A model generated the notes under the pieces. That model was not told the DNA's origin. It saw only the letters and a program-made list of their open reading frames with translations, and made no database searches. Below, piece after piece: positions 41,101-49,235 of a DNA stretch of 54,054 nt. The stretch lies in the IMG/VR virus record IMGVR_UViG_3300028091_000011, positions 1-54,054 of that record, one strand, 5' to 3'. Within the stretch, counting starts at the first letter, position 1, and every line of letters begins with the position of its first letter. Position numbers and translations under genes: made by a program. The DNA is from a virus.

Positions 41101-41644
41101 TTACTGCCTCCCGACTGGGGCAAAAGAGTTTGAGTTAGAGGTCTCGGCTCCCGATACAACTTGTTCCGTCCTTGGCTTTAGGTCTCCAGCACCAGCCGCG
41201 TGTGCAGCGGGTGGAGATCAAGCGTTCACCGCTTTCTTGGACACAAGGACTGGTCAATGGACGGTCTCGCAGAACTCTTGGATAATCAATCCATGTTGTG
41301 CTGGAGGAGCCTGCCAATGTCCGCCACAGGGATGTCCTTGCGCCACGGCTAACTGCAACAATGCTTGCGGGACTCCAAAGTCCGTGTCTGAATGCGCGAA
41401 GTTTGAGTTCTACGAGAATATTTGCGATTTGACTTGCGTAATAAACCCAAACTGCGCCTCTCTGAAATGCGGTCAACTGGTTGGCGGAACGAGAAGACCA
41501 CTTACAGACTGTTGTGGGAAAGAAGACCCCAATCGACCCGGGAACGCCGTTGGTCGCCTGAAGGTGCTTGGAGAACTCATCAACGAGTGGGGGTCAATCG
41601 GATCGACTACTGGATGCACGCTTGCTTGCGCCACTTGCACCTAG
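38162..41644 (+). CDS. distal tail-slot protein with 36-Cys C-terminal domain, 1160 aa
   Basis: Occupies the gene transfer agent slot of the distal tail protein (DUF2460) directly after the tape measure. An N-terminal TLRSKWNTVVSKSRTGEIQR, later a block VQATFLKRTDAFKFLQLWNN with RRGRLAPVWFPNPSDSL (about residues 730-775), recalls distal tail proteins whose conserved part ends in R-x-G-R...P. Between them lies a large Thr/Ser-rich insertion. From about residue 900 the composition changes: 36 cysteines in ~260 residues, including CGYCCGSVDPCPCTGG, CPGCSCTKC, CCAGGACQCPPQGCPC and ACATCT at the end. The Cys-rich part resembles no phage domain I know; it may bind metal or form many disulfides. Confidence 0.8.
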   Translation: MTVTQSSFVSRAGTPAPLSANGVNPAVPLVERCWEPQALFIHDWSQPVTLRSKWNTVVSKSRTGEIQRIGLSDKPTLTLDSESRCFNQNHWSNLNEMLSKQEVCRYLSPLHCDPIHGVTLFDPQYHRFAVTSDLNTRRLFQGQNAMIATVPSTAMTSEFTCSEVTDVNRTTKRITLETPLRRAQYEEPKIDKSIYAVTSTSAIPSGGYGYASGSTVTMWCRKSWTAGNPTTVGSRASDGGQTTSVAGVELVVNSKAQAVLIKPNDQIIHIGYTMARNSQSMTLTPTVIKAVKGAGGATTQVSPTWTLVALNGGVTDWVESGTVGGSTANQPTNFSHQRVGAATPTTAQVRTCRVQVRTTTVTQAMIDTLRAADTGITGNGAAQVYVEATVAGSAGTSTTTDNALAHVVLVVRDGFLKPTGATASLIAAVDAEMMTHLSASAPDTNQNDYPSGASAYPLYTQSISLTSAAPKSKTLAIQFLSYGRSSQQGDPAIAVSSPLAATLLYPTSQSYPDGSSTPSNTNLSRAFVSSSATDVTTMIHEIVDASAVEAEPITGNLKNYGFSGTFGYTSGVPTTPNVTPFLFNLGLVLNPSIQKPLRCYPLMESDPSPSNPQYGTPDTSTIGKVSVSASQSSGMVALDSPDTMIQTGWDYAAYPPFQSNPKRVNSGSVCNTSSDYATTAIVAPLLTGKFDYATGITIGASSSVDMETVGIGRSVEGYQEEPRKEFSVQATFLKRTDAFKFLQLWNNRRGRLAPVWFPNPSDSLNALYSAFDNEIYFAANDSNVLPSITHGAKFIYIRTTGGTSYILSVSGWTSGQGFIVATIDTTLRSDGTQLCNLDPAVASAIQTKTVARITTAHLCYFDNDELTEQWRTDEVMSVQFKLTEHSGVFKPEMEAGVATPTTGCGYCCGSVDPCPCTGGSAFGCPTTINSPNACCICRTSGLKLRVTVFCYDPCYNIEEPDNDPLDCPGCSCTKCTLAGSYCLPTGAKEFELEVSAPDTTCSVLGFRSPAPAACAAGGDQAFTAFLDTRTGQWTVSQNSWIINPCCAGGACQCPPQGCPCATANCNNACGTPKSVSECAKFEFYENICDLTCVINPNCASLKCGQLVGGTRRPLTDCCGKEDPNRPGNAVGRLKVLGELINEWGSIGSTTGCTLACATCT

Positions 41645-41659
41645 TTGTGATACACTAGG
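41640..41659. repeat. inverted repeat over an extended -10
   Basis: CCTAGT (41640-41645) and ACTAGG (41654-41659) flank TGTGATAC. The centre and right arm contain TG-A-TACACT (41648-41656), an extended -10 pointing at ATG 41678. The left arm includes the stop codon of the tail gene. No good -35 was found. Confidence 0.55.
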
Positions 41660-41677
41660 TTCGCTTGGTAATCTGCC

Positions 41678-42115
41678 ATGAACACGGCACAGACACGCAT
41701 TCACAACAACGCCTGCTTCGTGACCGTCACCATTGACGGTCATTCGTTGCACGCCAAGTTCGTGCCGAGTAAGCAGGCGATCATTCGGCTTGAGGCGGAC
41801 GATATGCCCGCAAGCATGATGAAGCAGGAAGGCGATCCTTCTCCAGCAGCGGTTGAAGTTGCGGACAAGGCGGTCGCCGTCGAACAGCATCAGGAACAGC
41901 CTAACCTTGGCGTTGCTGCGACCATCGCTGGTGCAGCGAAGTTGGCGGCTACGCATCTTGGGATCGGGATGGCATCCAAGGATGATGTCTCGCGGCGCAC
42001 ATCAGTCTGTCTTGGATGTCCGAAGAACGATCTTGGTCGATGCAATGCCTGTGGCTGCTATCTCTGGGCGAAGGTTCGTCAGGCGAAGGAAACCTGTCCA
42101 ATAGGGAAGTGGTGA
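41678..42115 (+). CDS. zinc-ribbon tail accessory protein, 145 aa
   Basis: The C-terminus RRTSVCLGCPKNDLGRCNACGCYLWAKVRQAKETCPIGKW has CxxC...CxxCGC...C-P-x-G-K-W. This is the pattern of short zinc-binding tails found in cyanophage and other tail genes ending CPxGKW. The first half is beta-rich (CFVTVTIDGHSLHAKFV) with a helical linker. It is inserted into the tail-tip gene order between the distal tail slot and the DUF2163-like gene. Preceded by an inverted repeat with an extended -10. Confidence 0.8.
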   Translation: MNTAQTRIHNNACFVTVTIDGHSLHAKFVPSKQAIIRLEADDMPASMMKQEGDPSPAAVEVADKAVAVEQHQEQPNLGVAATIAGAAKLAATHLGIGMASKDDVSRRTSVCLGCPKNDLGRCNACGCYLWAKVRQAKETCPIGKW

Positions 42116-42118
42116 CGC

Positions 42119-43135
42119 ATGGCTGGCGGACTGACCGAGACAGTCAGCAACCTCTACCTTATGGTGGAGTTTGAGTGGGGATTGCTGTGCGACTACGGCG
42201 CAGGCAGCGCACCAAACGATCCATGCGTTGAGACTGCGGCGTATCGGGTTGGGTTCATTCGCGCCAATACGGATGCGACTCTGGACATCGGCGGGGAGAG
42301 CAAGACCTATAAGGCAGTTCCAGAGATGGACTTTGAGATGGTCGATGCGCTCAAGGGCGGTACTGCCGACGAGCCGTTCAGAGTCATCTTGCCGCTGCAC
42401 ATCTATCCAGCCAATGTGATGGTTGGCAACCCTTTCCCAACGACACGAGTGTCGGTTTGGCAATGCCGAATGGGAGATGCTGGAGTACCCGGGACTTGGG
42501 GAGGCGCAAACTACAGCAGGCGGCTTCTCGCGCAAGGGCAAGTTGGTCGCACTACCGCGCGGTACAACCGACGACCAGACATCGTTGCCGTCGAGTGTTA
42601 TCGCAACAAGGCGCAGATGCAGTCTGTAACCCTTGGCATCACATCGTCGCAGCGTTGCTATTGGAGGTTTGGAGACAACAACTGCCAGTTCCCTATTCAG
42701 CAGGCGACCGTAAGCACCGTCTCTTGCACGAGCATTCAGAATCAGAAACTCTATGTCACCATCCCGCAGAATGCTGTCGTCGGCAGCGCACTTCAGGTCA
42801 TCAGCGGGTATCAGGCATTTCAGTACGGCTATGCCGAGGCAGAGGGTCTCAAAATCTTCATCCGCGAACATAGGGTAAAGAGCGGCGCGAACTACATCGT
42901 CGCGACATCTGGAGTTGCAGTCGGGCAGCAACTTGAACTGCTCCTGACATTCCAGCCACCATCTCATCCGAACTACACATGGCTCACCAAGCCGATCACC
43001 TTGGTCGGCGGATGCACGAAAAACAAGTCTGCTTGCATCGGCAAGTGGAACAACGCTGAACACTTTGGGGGATTTGGAATCCTTGTTCCGACATACAACC
43101 CAGTCTGGGAGGTTGGCGGAGGTATGCCAGCATGA
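42119..43135 (+). CDS. DUF2163/BR0599-like tail tip protein
   Basis: The C-terminal half matches the BR0599-type domain: CYWRFGDNNCQFP with two Cys, and GGCTKNKSACIGKWNNAEHFGGFGIL, the C-x(5-6)-C-x-x-x-x-N...F-GG pattern at the end. The N-terminal half is DUF2163-like: YRVGFIRANTDATLDIGGES, VILPLHIYPANVM. In gene transfer agents the equivalent baseplate protein holds an iron-sulfur cluster through such cysteines; by analogy this may do so. Order with NlpC/P60 and hub genes is conserved. It overlaps the next start (ATGAGA). Confidence 0.85.
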   Translation: MAGGLTETVSNLYLMVEFEWGLLCDYGAGSAPNDPCVETAAYRVGFIRANTDATLDIGGESKTYKAVPEMDFEMVDALKGGTADEPFRVILPLHIYPANVMVGNPFPTTRVSVWQCRMGDAGVPGTWGGANYSRRLLAQGQVGRTTARYNRRPDIVAVECYRNKAQMQSVTLGITSSQRCYWRFGDNNCQFPIQQATVSTVSCTSIQNQKLYVTIPQNAVVGSALQVISGYQAFQYGYAEAEGLKIFIREHRVKSGANYIVATSGVAVGQQLELLLTFQPPSHPNYTWLTKPITLVGGCTKNKSACIGKWNNAEHFGGFGILVPTYNPVWEVGGGMPA

Positions 43136-43623
43136 GAACGCTTGCCGAGTTCAATGACGAACTTCAGGGGTGGTATGCGACTCCGTATCGGCATGGGATC
43201 AGCATCAAGGGTTCTCATGGCGGGGTGGACTGCGTTCGCTTCGTCGTGTCTATGCTTGAGTGGCTGCATGGACGAAAGGCTGATGCTGGGTGCATTCCAT
43301 TCGACTTTCCTGCTTCGGCTGCGTATGTCGCGAAGTTCCCAGCCGTAGATGTGTTCAACTGGATGACCGACAGGTATCCATGCCATGTCGTTTATCGCAA
43401 GGGCAGGGATTCGGAGATGCCTGAACTAGCCCCAGCGGATGTCGTTGTGCTTGAACACACGGACGAAGAGCCGTGCCACATGATGATCGCTGGAGACGGG
43501 GTGATCTGGCACTCCAACAACTGGCTGCACGGCGGTCGAGTTAGTTGGACTGGGCTTACGGAGAAGATGCGCGAAAGCGTCTGGTGCATCTGGCGCGTAG
43601 ACGCGGCAAGGAGCCTTCGTTGA
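43132..43623 (+). CDS. NlpC/P60 family peptidase of the tail tip
   Basis: Cysteine peptidase expected to cut peptidoglycan peptides during DNA entry. Catalytic Cys in GGVDCVRFVVSML (about residue 34), the His in EPCHMMIAGDGVIWHS (about residues 109-124) and a further polar residue. Short length (163 aa) and position between DUF2163-like and hub genes match the GTA g14 type. Its stop overlaps the TTG start of the hub (TTGA). Confidence 0.9.
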   Translation: MRTLAEFNDELQGWYATPYRHGISIKGSHGGVDCVRFVVSMLEWLHGRKADAGCIPFDFPASAAYVAKFPAVDVFNWMTDRYPCHVVYRKGRDSEMPELAPADVVVLEHTDEEPCHMMIAGDGVIWHSNNWLHGGRVSWTGLTEKMRESVWCIWRVDAARSLR

Positions 43624-46600
43624 CTGGCTACACGCCCATCCTCGCGACCTTCTTCGGCATCGAATACCTGATTGCCTATGCGATTGTCGCCGCAATCTCC
43701 ATTGGTGCTGGACTGCTGCTTCGTCGCAAGAGCAGTCAGGCTTCGATGGATGTGCAGGCTGAACAGCCGACGAATCAAACAGCCCGTGGTGGCTTCATCC
43801 CCATTGTCATGGGACGAAGGCGAGTTGGATCATGCTTCCTTTGGACTGGTGATCGCATTGAGATTGAGGAGGTTGTCGGTCAAGCACCGTCAGGAGGAAA
43901 GGATTTTGGCGGCGGCGGGTCACAGGACATCAAGCAAGTCGCCTACTTGGAGCGTGGATGGATTGGTCTTTGTTGCGAACGCGCCCTGATCGTCCACGGC
44001 ATCTACAAGGATGGTCGCCTTGTCGAGAACAGCCGTTTCGCCAAGCCATTCATGCCATCTGGTTCGCGCATTGACTTCGCGAAGGATGGCTCTGGGTTCA
44101 TCTTCTGGGGAGAAGACCACCCACCAATCACTCACGAGGCGTTGGTTCTGCTGAACGACCTTGCTGGAGTGCAGTCAAAGTGGGAAGGCATGGTCTGGAT
44201 GTATTGGGACAGGCTCCGTCTTGGTCAGGTCGCCAGATGGGGCAACATGGAATACGACATTGAGACTTGCCCTCCGTCTGGTCTTGGGGGCTTTACGGCT
44301 CCATCAACAATCGGAGCAGACGAGGACAAGGGTTGGAATCCCTCTCTGTGCATCTTGATTCTCCTGATGCAAGAGTCACCCCTTGGATGTGCGATTCCCA
44401 ACTGCCGCATTGACTTCGCAAGTTTCAACACGGTTGGAAATGCGATGAATAGCGAGGGGCTGTCTGCAAACATCTTGGTTCAAGATGGTCAGACCGCCGA
44501 GAATGTCATTGGCGGAATCCTTGAGGACATCGGAGCGATGCTCTACGAGGTTGATGGCAAGATCGGCATTCGCCTTGTCCGTCAGGTCGCCACTCCGCTT
44601 GCAATCACCGACGATGTGATGCTCCCGCCCTACGAGGAGATCGACAGGTTTCATCGAATCACGCAAACGGATCAGATTGTCTTTACCTACGCCAATGTCA
44701 CGCGAGACTTTGCGCCCGACATCGTGAACATCGAAGACGATGGATTGTCGGAACAGGGGACACGGCGAAGGCAGCGTCGAGTTCCACTTACGATTGCAAC
44801 GAGCGAGAAGGTTGCTTGGAAGATCGCAAACAGGCGATTGCAGGAGAGTTTTGCTCCGTTTGCGAAGTACGGAATCAAGTTCATCCGTGACTTCAAGATG
44901 CTGCTACCCGGGGAGACGGTTCGCCATCCCACGCTTGGCGATCTACGGCTGATTGAGACGCGCTTCGACGCGAACAGCCCGACCACGGACTGCCTTTTCG
45001 TTCAAGATGTCTACGGCAATGCCCCTGACTACACCGACCCAGACGATGGCGGTGGTGGCGGCGGAACGGCGGAGGCTCCACTTCCTGACTTGATGTTCAA
45101 GATGTACGAGGTTCCAAGAACGATGTTGCAGCGCGGCAACTACACAGGGATACAGCCCGTGTTTTCAATGCTGCGCGTCCGCAAGCGCAACTCTGTTGCT
45201 CGTGCTGGCTTGTATCGCGGAACATCTCCGCTTGAGTATGTCCTCGTAACAAGCACGGGACGAAGGCAGTTCGGTGGCTTTCTGGTTGGTGGGATTCAGG
45301 ACGACTTTCGATACGAAGACGCTTCGATCATCATTGAAATCTTCGGAAACGGCTTTGAAGCACCGCTAACCGATACGGACAAGAAGAAGCACGCGATTGA
45401 CATGGCTTCTTGGGTTCCAGTCACAACTCAAGCAAACTACTTCAATGGCGGAATCACCGTTGTCATAGGAACTCTTGGACAAGAAGAGATTTGCTACGCC
45501 AAGCAGATTGAGCCATATGCGACTGCAAGCATTGATGGGAAGAACAGTCTTGTCGTCCAATACAGGATTCGCGGCTTGGTCAGAGGCAGGCATCAGACCG
45601 AAATCGGAACACATTACGCTGGCGCAAGGGTGTTTGTGTTTCAATCGGCATCTGCAAATCAGAGACCGCTCACGGTTATTGGAACGACCGCCACAGGATT
45701 GACCGCTTATCACAAGTCTCGTGCGGTAAACGCTAATGGAACGGCGATCACCCTAAACGCATCTCCGAACTCCAACATTACGGTGGCAGGCAAGTGGGAT
45801 AAGGCAATCCCGCTGCAATACTTGCGGTTTGGCGAGAAGATGCCAGCCATCGACCTTTCACTTCTGCCAAGCGGAAATGCTTGGCGTTCCGAACTTCCGA
45901 ACTTCAAGGCTAACAGGACGATTGACACTTACGCGATAACCAACTCGTTTGGTACAGCCGTGGTACTCGCGGCAATCGCCATTGAGATCAGCATTCCGTC
46001 AAACACTTACCTGAAGGGGGCTGGTGGTCGAGCCTACGCATCATCGGCTGGCGGCAGCGGATCGGTTGCGGAAAGTGGATTGGAGAAGACACGAGATAGG
46101 TTTGTTCTTGAAGTGTGCTTTGTCCCTTGGGATGGATCGGCTAGGCGTTCAGCACCAGTCGTCATTCGATCCCAAACGGTCGCTGACTACACAACCACCG
46201 ATCCAGACGGTTCGTTCAGGAACCACGCCAGATACTACGGAAGCGTCACCATCGACTACTCCGCCTTGATGCACGAGGAGGATCGAACTGCGACACTCGC
46301 TTGGCTAAATGCAAACGCTGGATGGTCTATCAATCGTAAAGTGAGTAGTGCAGACTTCAGCAACTCTTTCTTCAGCGAAGACATTCCAGTCGTCGGTGAT
46401 GTCGGAAACGAGACGGGCAATCCTCCGATCTTCTACATCAGGATTGCTCACTATCTGATCGACAACGCTCCGAACGGAACGCCTGCGTCCGTAAGGTATT
46501 ACTACTCTTACGACAGTCGAATCAGGCATGATTGGCGAACCCCGAAGTACGATGCAAGGGATGAGTTTGGGGGGTTTTCTTGGCATCGCGCTGACTACCA

Positions 46601-46631
46601 GTTCCTTGGATTTGACGGAGGTCAGTATTGA
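43620..46631 (+). CDS. tail tip hub protein, GTA g15 / gpJ-like, 1003 aa
   Basis: TTG start at 43620 with AAGGAG six bases upstream; the TTG shares TTGA with the NlpC stop. The N-terminus has a hydrophobic span IEYLIAYAIVAAISIGAGLLL (about residues 13-33) then IPIVMGRRRVGSCFLWTG, the entry common to GTA hub and lambda J-like proteins. A central beta/alpha part (LVRQVATPLAITDDVMLPPYEEI) leads to the baseplate domain, then QGTRRRQRRVPLTIATSEKVAWKIANRRLQE, typical of the hub core. The C-terminal ~350 residues are beta-rich and less conserved (fibronectin-like). It closes the tail tube and binds fibres. Confidence 0.88.
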   Translation: MTGYTPILATFFGIEYLIAYAIVAAISIGAGLLLRRKSSQASMDVQAEQPTNQTARGGFIPIVMGRRRVGSCFLWTGDRIEIEEVVGQAPSGGKDFGGGGSQDIKQVAYLERGWIGLCCERALIVHGIYKDGRLVENSRFAKPFMPSGSRIDFAKDGSGFIFWGEDHPPITHEALVLLNDLAGVQSKWEGMVWMYWDRLRLGQVARWGNMEYDIETCPPSGLGGFTAPSTIGADEDKGWNPSLCILILLMQESPLGCAIPNCRIDFASFNTVGNAMNSEGLSANILVQDGQTAENVIGGILEDIGAMLYEVDGKIGIRLVRQVATPLAITDDVMLPPYEEIDRFHRITQTDQIVFTYANVTRDFAPDIVNIEDDGLSEQGTRRRQRRVPLTIATSEKVAWKIANRRLQESFAPFAKYGIKFIRDFKMLLPGETVRHPTLGDLRLIETRFDANSPTTDCLFVQDVYGNAPDYTDPDDGGGGGGTAEAPLPDLMFKMYEVPRTMLQRGNYTGIQPVFSMLRVRKRNSVARAGLYRGTSPLEYVLVTSTGRRQFGGFLVGGIQDDFRYEDASIIIEIFGNGFEAPLTDTDKKKHAIDMASWVPVTTQANYFNGGITVVIGTLGQEEICYAKQIEPYATASIDGKNSLVVQYRIRGLVRGRHQTEIGTHYAGARVFVFQSASANQRPLTVIGTTATGLTAYHKSRAVNANGTAITLNASPNSNITVAGKWDKAIPLQYLRFGEKMPAIDLSLLPSGNAWRSELPNFKANRTIDTYAITNSFGTAVVLAAIAIEISIPSNTYLKGAGGRAYASSAGGSGSVAESGLEKTRDRFVLEVCFVPWDGSARRSAPVVIRSQTVADYTTTDPDGSFRNHARYYGSVTIDYSALMHEEDRTATLAWLNANAGWSINRKVSSADFSNSFFSEDIPVVGDVGNETGNPPIFYIRIAHYLIDNAPNGTPASVRYYYSYDSRIRHDWRTPKYDARDEFGGFSWHRADYQFLGFDGGQY

Positions 46632-46963
46632 CCAGCATCGCCATCAACCGCATTCGCAGGCGAATCTCTGGCGCGGGAGGTGCGCCAGCCGACATCGCTC
46701 ACGGCGAACTCGCGTTCAACGAGGTCGATGGTGTCCTTTACTACGGATCGGGCGCAAAGAAGAGCAGCGACAAGGCGACTCTCGCCCTCAAGGTCGGTGG
46801 CGTGGGGACTTTCGTCGCGCTTGAAGGTAATCAGACCATCAATGGGAACAAGACCTTTCAAGGTATAGTTACAGTCGCAACTCCACCGCTTGACGATGAC
46901 AGTTTGCGCGTTGCAAACACCAGTTGGGTGCAGGCGAAGTCGATTGACGGCGGAAACTTCTAG
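46628..46963 (+). CDS. short fibre-like protein, 111 aa
   Basis: TTG start at 46628 overlaps the hub stop (TTGA), with GGAGG upstream. Residues 1-45 contain GGAPADIAHGELAFNEVDGVLYYGSG, the same N-terminal module as in the next fibre gene, and 68-110 match its first repeat (NGNKTFQGIVTVATPP, LRVANTSWVQAK). It is therefore a truncated fibre or a connector that links the hub to the main fibre. Confidence 0.75.
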   Translation: MTSIAINRIRRRISGAGGAPADIAHGELAFNEVDGVLYYGSGAKKSSDKATLALKVGGVGTFVALEGNQTINGNKTFQGIVTVATPPLDDDSLRVANTSWVQAKSIDGGNF

Positions 46964-46971
46964 GACACATC

Positions 46972-49230
46972 ATGGCAAACACCATTCGTATCAAGCGGCG
47001 TGGTTCTGGCATTGCTGGCGCACCAGCGTCTCTCGCAAGCGCAGAGTTGGCGTTCAACGAGATCGACAACACGCTCTACTACGGCAAGGGCGACAGTAGC
47101 GGAACCGCGACGAGCATCGCTGCCATCGGCGGTGACGGCGCGTTCGTCTCGCTGTCTGGCACGCAGACGATCAGCGGCAACAAGACCTTCTCTGGAACGG
47201 TATCGCTTGGCTCTTCGGCAACTGCGACTACGCCTGCAAGCAACAGCAACGACACCACCCTCGCGACGACTGCCTTCGTCACGACCAAGACCACGGGTTT
47301 CGGAAGCGGATCGGTGACCAGCGTTGGTCTGTCCTTGCCCGCCATGTTCTCGGTCACGGGTTCTCCCGTCACGACCAGCGGCACGCTCACGGCAAGCCTT
47401 GCTTCGCAGACCGCCAACTATGTGTTCATCGCTCCGAATGGAACGGCTGGCGCACCGACCTTCCGCGCACTCGTTGCAGCCGATCTTCCGTCCCTGACGG
47501 GAACCTACCTCGGTCTGTCTGCGGGCGGAACCGTCTCTGGAAACACGACCTTCAGCGGCACGGTCGCGCTTGGCGCATCGGCTACGGCGACCACCCCATC
47601 GACCATCGACAACAGCACGAAGGTCGCAACCACCGCGTATGTCCAGAATCAGGGCTTCCTCACTACAGCGGTGTCGAGCGTTGGGCTTTCGCTCCCCAAC
47701 ATCTTCACGGTGTCTGGCTCCCCAGTCACCCTGTCGGGAACGCTGACGGCTTCGCTGGCATCGCAGACGACCAACACCGTCTTCGCCGCGCCGAACGGCT
47801 CGACGGGCGCACCCACCTTCCGTTCGCTTGCTGCGGCTGACATCCCGACCCTGACTGCTGCGAAGATCAGCGACTTCGACACGCAAGTCCGCACCTCGCG
47901 TCTGGATCAGATGGCTGCGCCGACTGCAAGCGTGGCGTTCAACAGCCAGAAGATCACGGGTCTTGCCGATCCGACGAACGCGCAGGACGCGGCGACGAAG
48001 TTGTATGTCGATAACTCCCGTCTGGGAATCGACTTCAAGGACAGCGTTCGCGTTGCTACCACGGCGAACATCACGACCATCGCTGGCGGCGCACCGTCAA
48101 CCGTTGACGGAGTGAGCCTCGTGGCGAACGACCGAATCCTCGTCAAGAACCAGACGACCGCCTCGCAGAACGGCATCTACAAGGTCGATACGGTTGGAAC
48201 GGGAGCGAACGGCAGTTGGTCGCGAACGACCGATGCTGACGGCTCTCCCGCTGGCGAGTTGACCTCTGGTGCGTTCGTGTATGTCGAGGAAGGCACAGCC
48301 AACGCGCAGGATCAGTATGTCATCACGACTACTGGCACGATCACCGTTGGCACGACTGGCATCACATGGGGTCTGTTCTCTGGCGCGGGCAAGATCACCG
48401 CTGGTGCTGGTCTGTCGAAGACGAAGGACACCCTCGCGTTATCCCTTGCTGGAAGCAGCGGTCTTGAGACGACGAGCGGTCTTGCCCTGACCAACACGGG
48501 CGTTTCCGCTGGCTCTTATCAGAGCGTCACCGTCGATGCGAAGGGTCGAGTGACGGCTGGAACGAATCCGACCACCCTGTCTGGATACAACATCACGGAC
48601 GCGCAGTCCTCTGACCCGACCCTCACCGCTCTTGCAGGGGTCACGACCGCCGCCGACCAGATCATCTACGCGACTGGCTCCGACACCTTCACCACGACCG
48701 CGCTGACCTTGACGGCTCGTAGCCTCCTTGACGACACCTCGACCTCCGCGATGCGGACGACCCTTGGTGTGGCAATCGGCACGGATGTTCAGGCTTACGA
48801 TGCGACCCTCGCCGCCCTCGCTGGCGTGACGACCGCCGCAGACAAGTTGATCTACGCCAGCGGCGTGGACACCTTCCTGACGACCGACTTCACCTCGACC
48901 GCCCGCACCCTGCTGGACGACACCAGCACGAGCGCAATGCGGACGACCCTCGGCGTTGCCATCGGAACCGATGTGCAGGCGTACAACGCCGCCCTTGCCT
49001 CCATCGCTGGTCTGACCACGCTGGCGGACAGGATGATCTACACGACCGCCTCTAACACCTACGCGGTCACCACCCTGACCTCGTTCGGTCGAAGCCTTGT
49101 TGACGATGCGGACGCATCGACGGCACGCACGACCCTCGGTCTTGGAACGATGGCTACGCAGTCTGCAAGCAGCGTGAGCATCACGGGCGGCAGCATCGAC
49201 GGCATCACCATCGACGGCGGAACCTTCTGA
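46972..49230 (+). CDS. tail fibre protein, 752 aa
   Basis: N-terminal module SLASAELAFNEIDNTLYYGKGD followed by stacked repeats. Two ~115-residue units share FSGTV-LG-SATATTP, SVGLSLP-F-V-GSPV and NGT-GAPTFR-L-AAD-P-LT. A middle block KIRGLADPTNAQDAATKLYVD-type and RILVKNQTT-SQNGIYKV is common in phage fibres. Three 62-residue repeats then occur at 48628-49160. The end SITGGSIDGITIDGGTF is shared with many fibres and with the short protein at 46628 (SIDGGNF). It binds receptor or carries a tip adhesin encoded downstream. Confidence 0.88.
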   Translation: MANTIRIKRRGSGIAGAPASLASAELAFNEIDNTLYYGKGDSSGTATSIAAIGGDGAFVSLSGTQTISGNKTFSGTVSLGSSATATTPASNSNDTTLATTAFVTTKTTGFGSGSVTSVGLSLPAMFSVTGSPVTTSGTLTASLASQTANYVFIAPNGTAGAPTFRALVAADLPSLTGTYLGLSAGGTVSGNTTFSGTVALGASATATTPSTIDNSTKVATTAYVQNQGFLTTAVSSVGLSLPNIFTVSGSPVTLSGTLTASLASQTTNTVFAAPNGSTGAPTFRSLAAADIPTLTAAKISDFDTQVRTSRLDQMAAPTASVAFNSQKITGLADPTNAQDAATKLYVDNSRLGIDFKDSVRVATTANITTIAGGAPSTVDGVSLVANDRILVKNQTTASQNGIYKVDTVGTGANGSWSRTTDADGSPAGELTSGAFVYVEEGTANAQDQYVITTTGTITVGTTGITWGLFSGAGKITAGAGLSKTKDTLALSLAGSSGLETTSGLALTNTGVSAGSYQSVTVDAKGRVTAGTNPTTLSGYNITDAQSSDPTLTALAGVTTAADQIIYATGSDTFTTTALTLTARSLLDDTSTSAMRTTLGVAIGTDVQAYDATLAALAGVTTAADKLIYASGVDTFLTTDFTSTARTLLDDTSTSAMRTTLGVAIGTDVQAYNAALASIAGLTTLADRMIYTTASNTYAVTTLTSFGRSLVDDADASTARTTLGLGTMATQSASSVSITGGSIDGITIDGGTF
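48094..48110. repeat. GTCAA-N3-TTGAC palindrome, site 5
   Basis: CCGTCAACCGTTGACGG, perfect 7-bp arms around CCG, inside the fibre gene (codes P-S-T-V-D-G). Flanks match site 2 (CC...GG). It again uses the serine codon TCA. Confidence 0.7.
48628..49160 (+). repeat. three 186-bp fibre repeats
   Basis: Units start near 48628, 48814 and 49000 with ALAGVTT-AD--IY. The segment LLDDTSTSAMRTTLGVAIGT is identical in protein between units 1 and 2, while the DNA differs at many third positions; unit 3 is more diverged. Confidence 0.8.
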
Positions 49231-49235
49231 TCTAG

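Noticed and set aside
46960-47886. 308-codon minus-strand frame opposite the fibre gene
   Set aside because: Arg/Gly/Ser-rich mirror of Thr/Ser/Ala repeats; low complexity and no start signal.
48628-49160. Regular repeats considered as a CRISPR array
   Set aside because: The 186-bp units are coding and in frame with the fibre; no 20-40 bp direct repeats with unique spacers.
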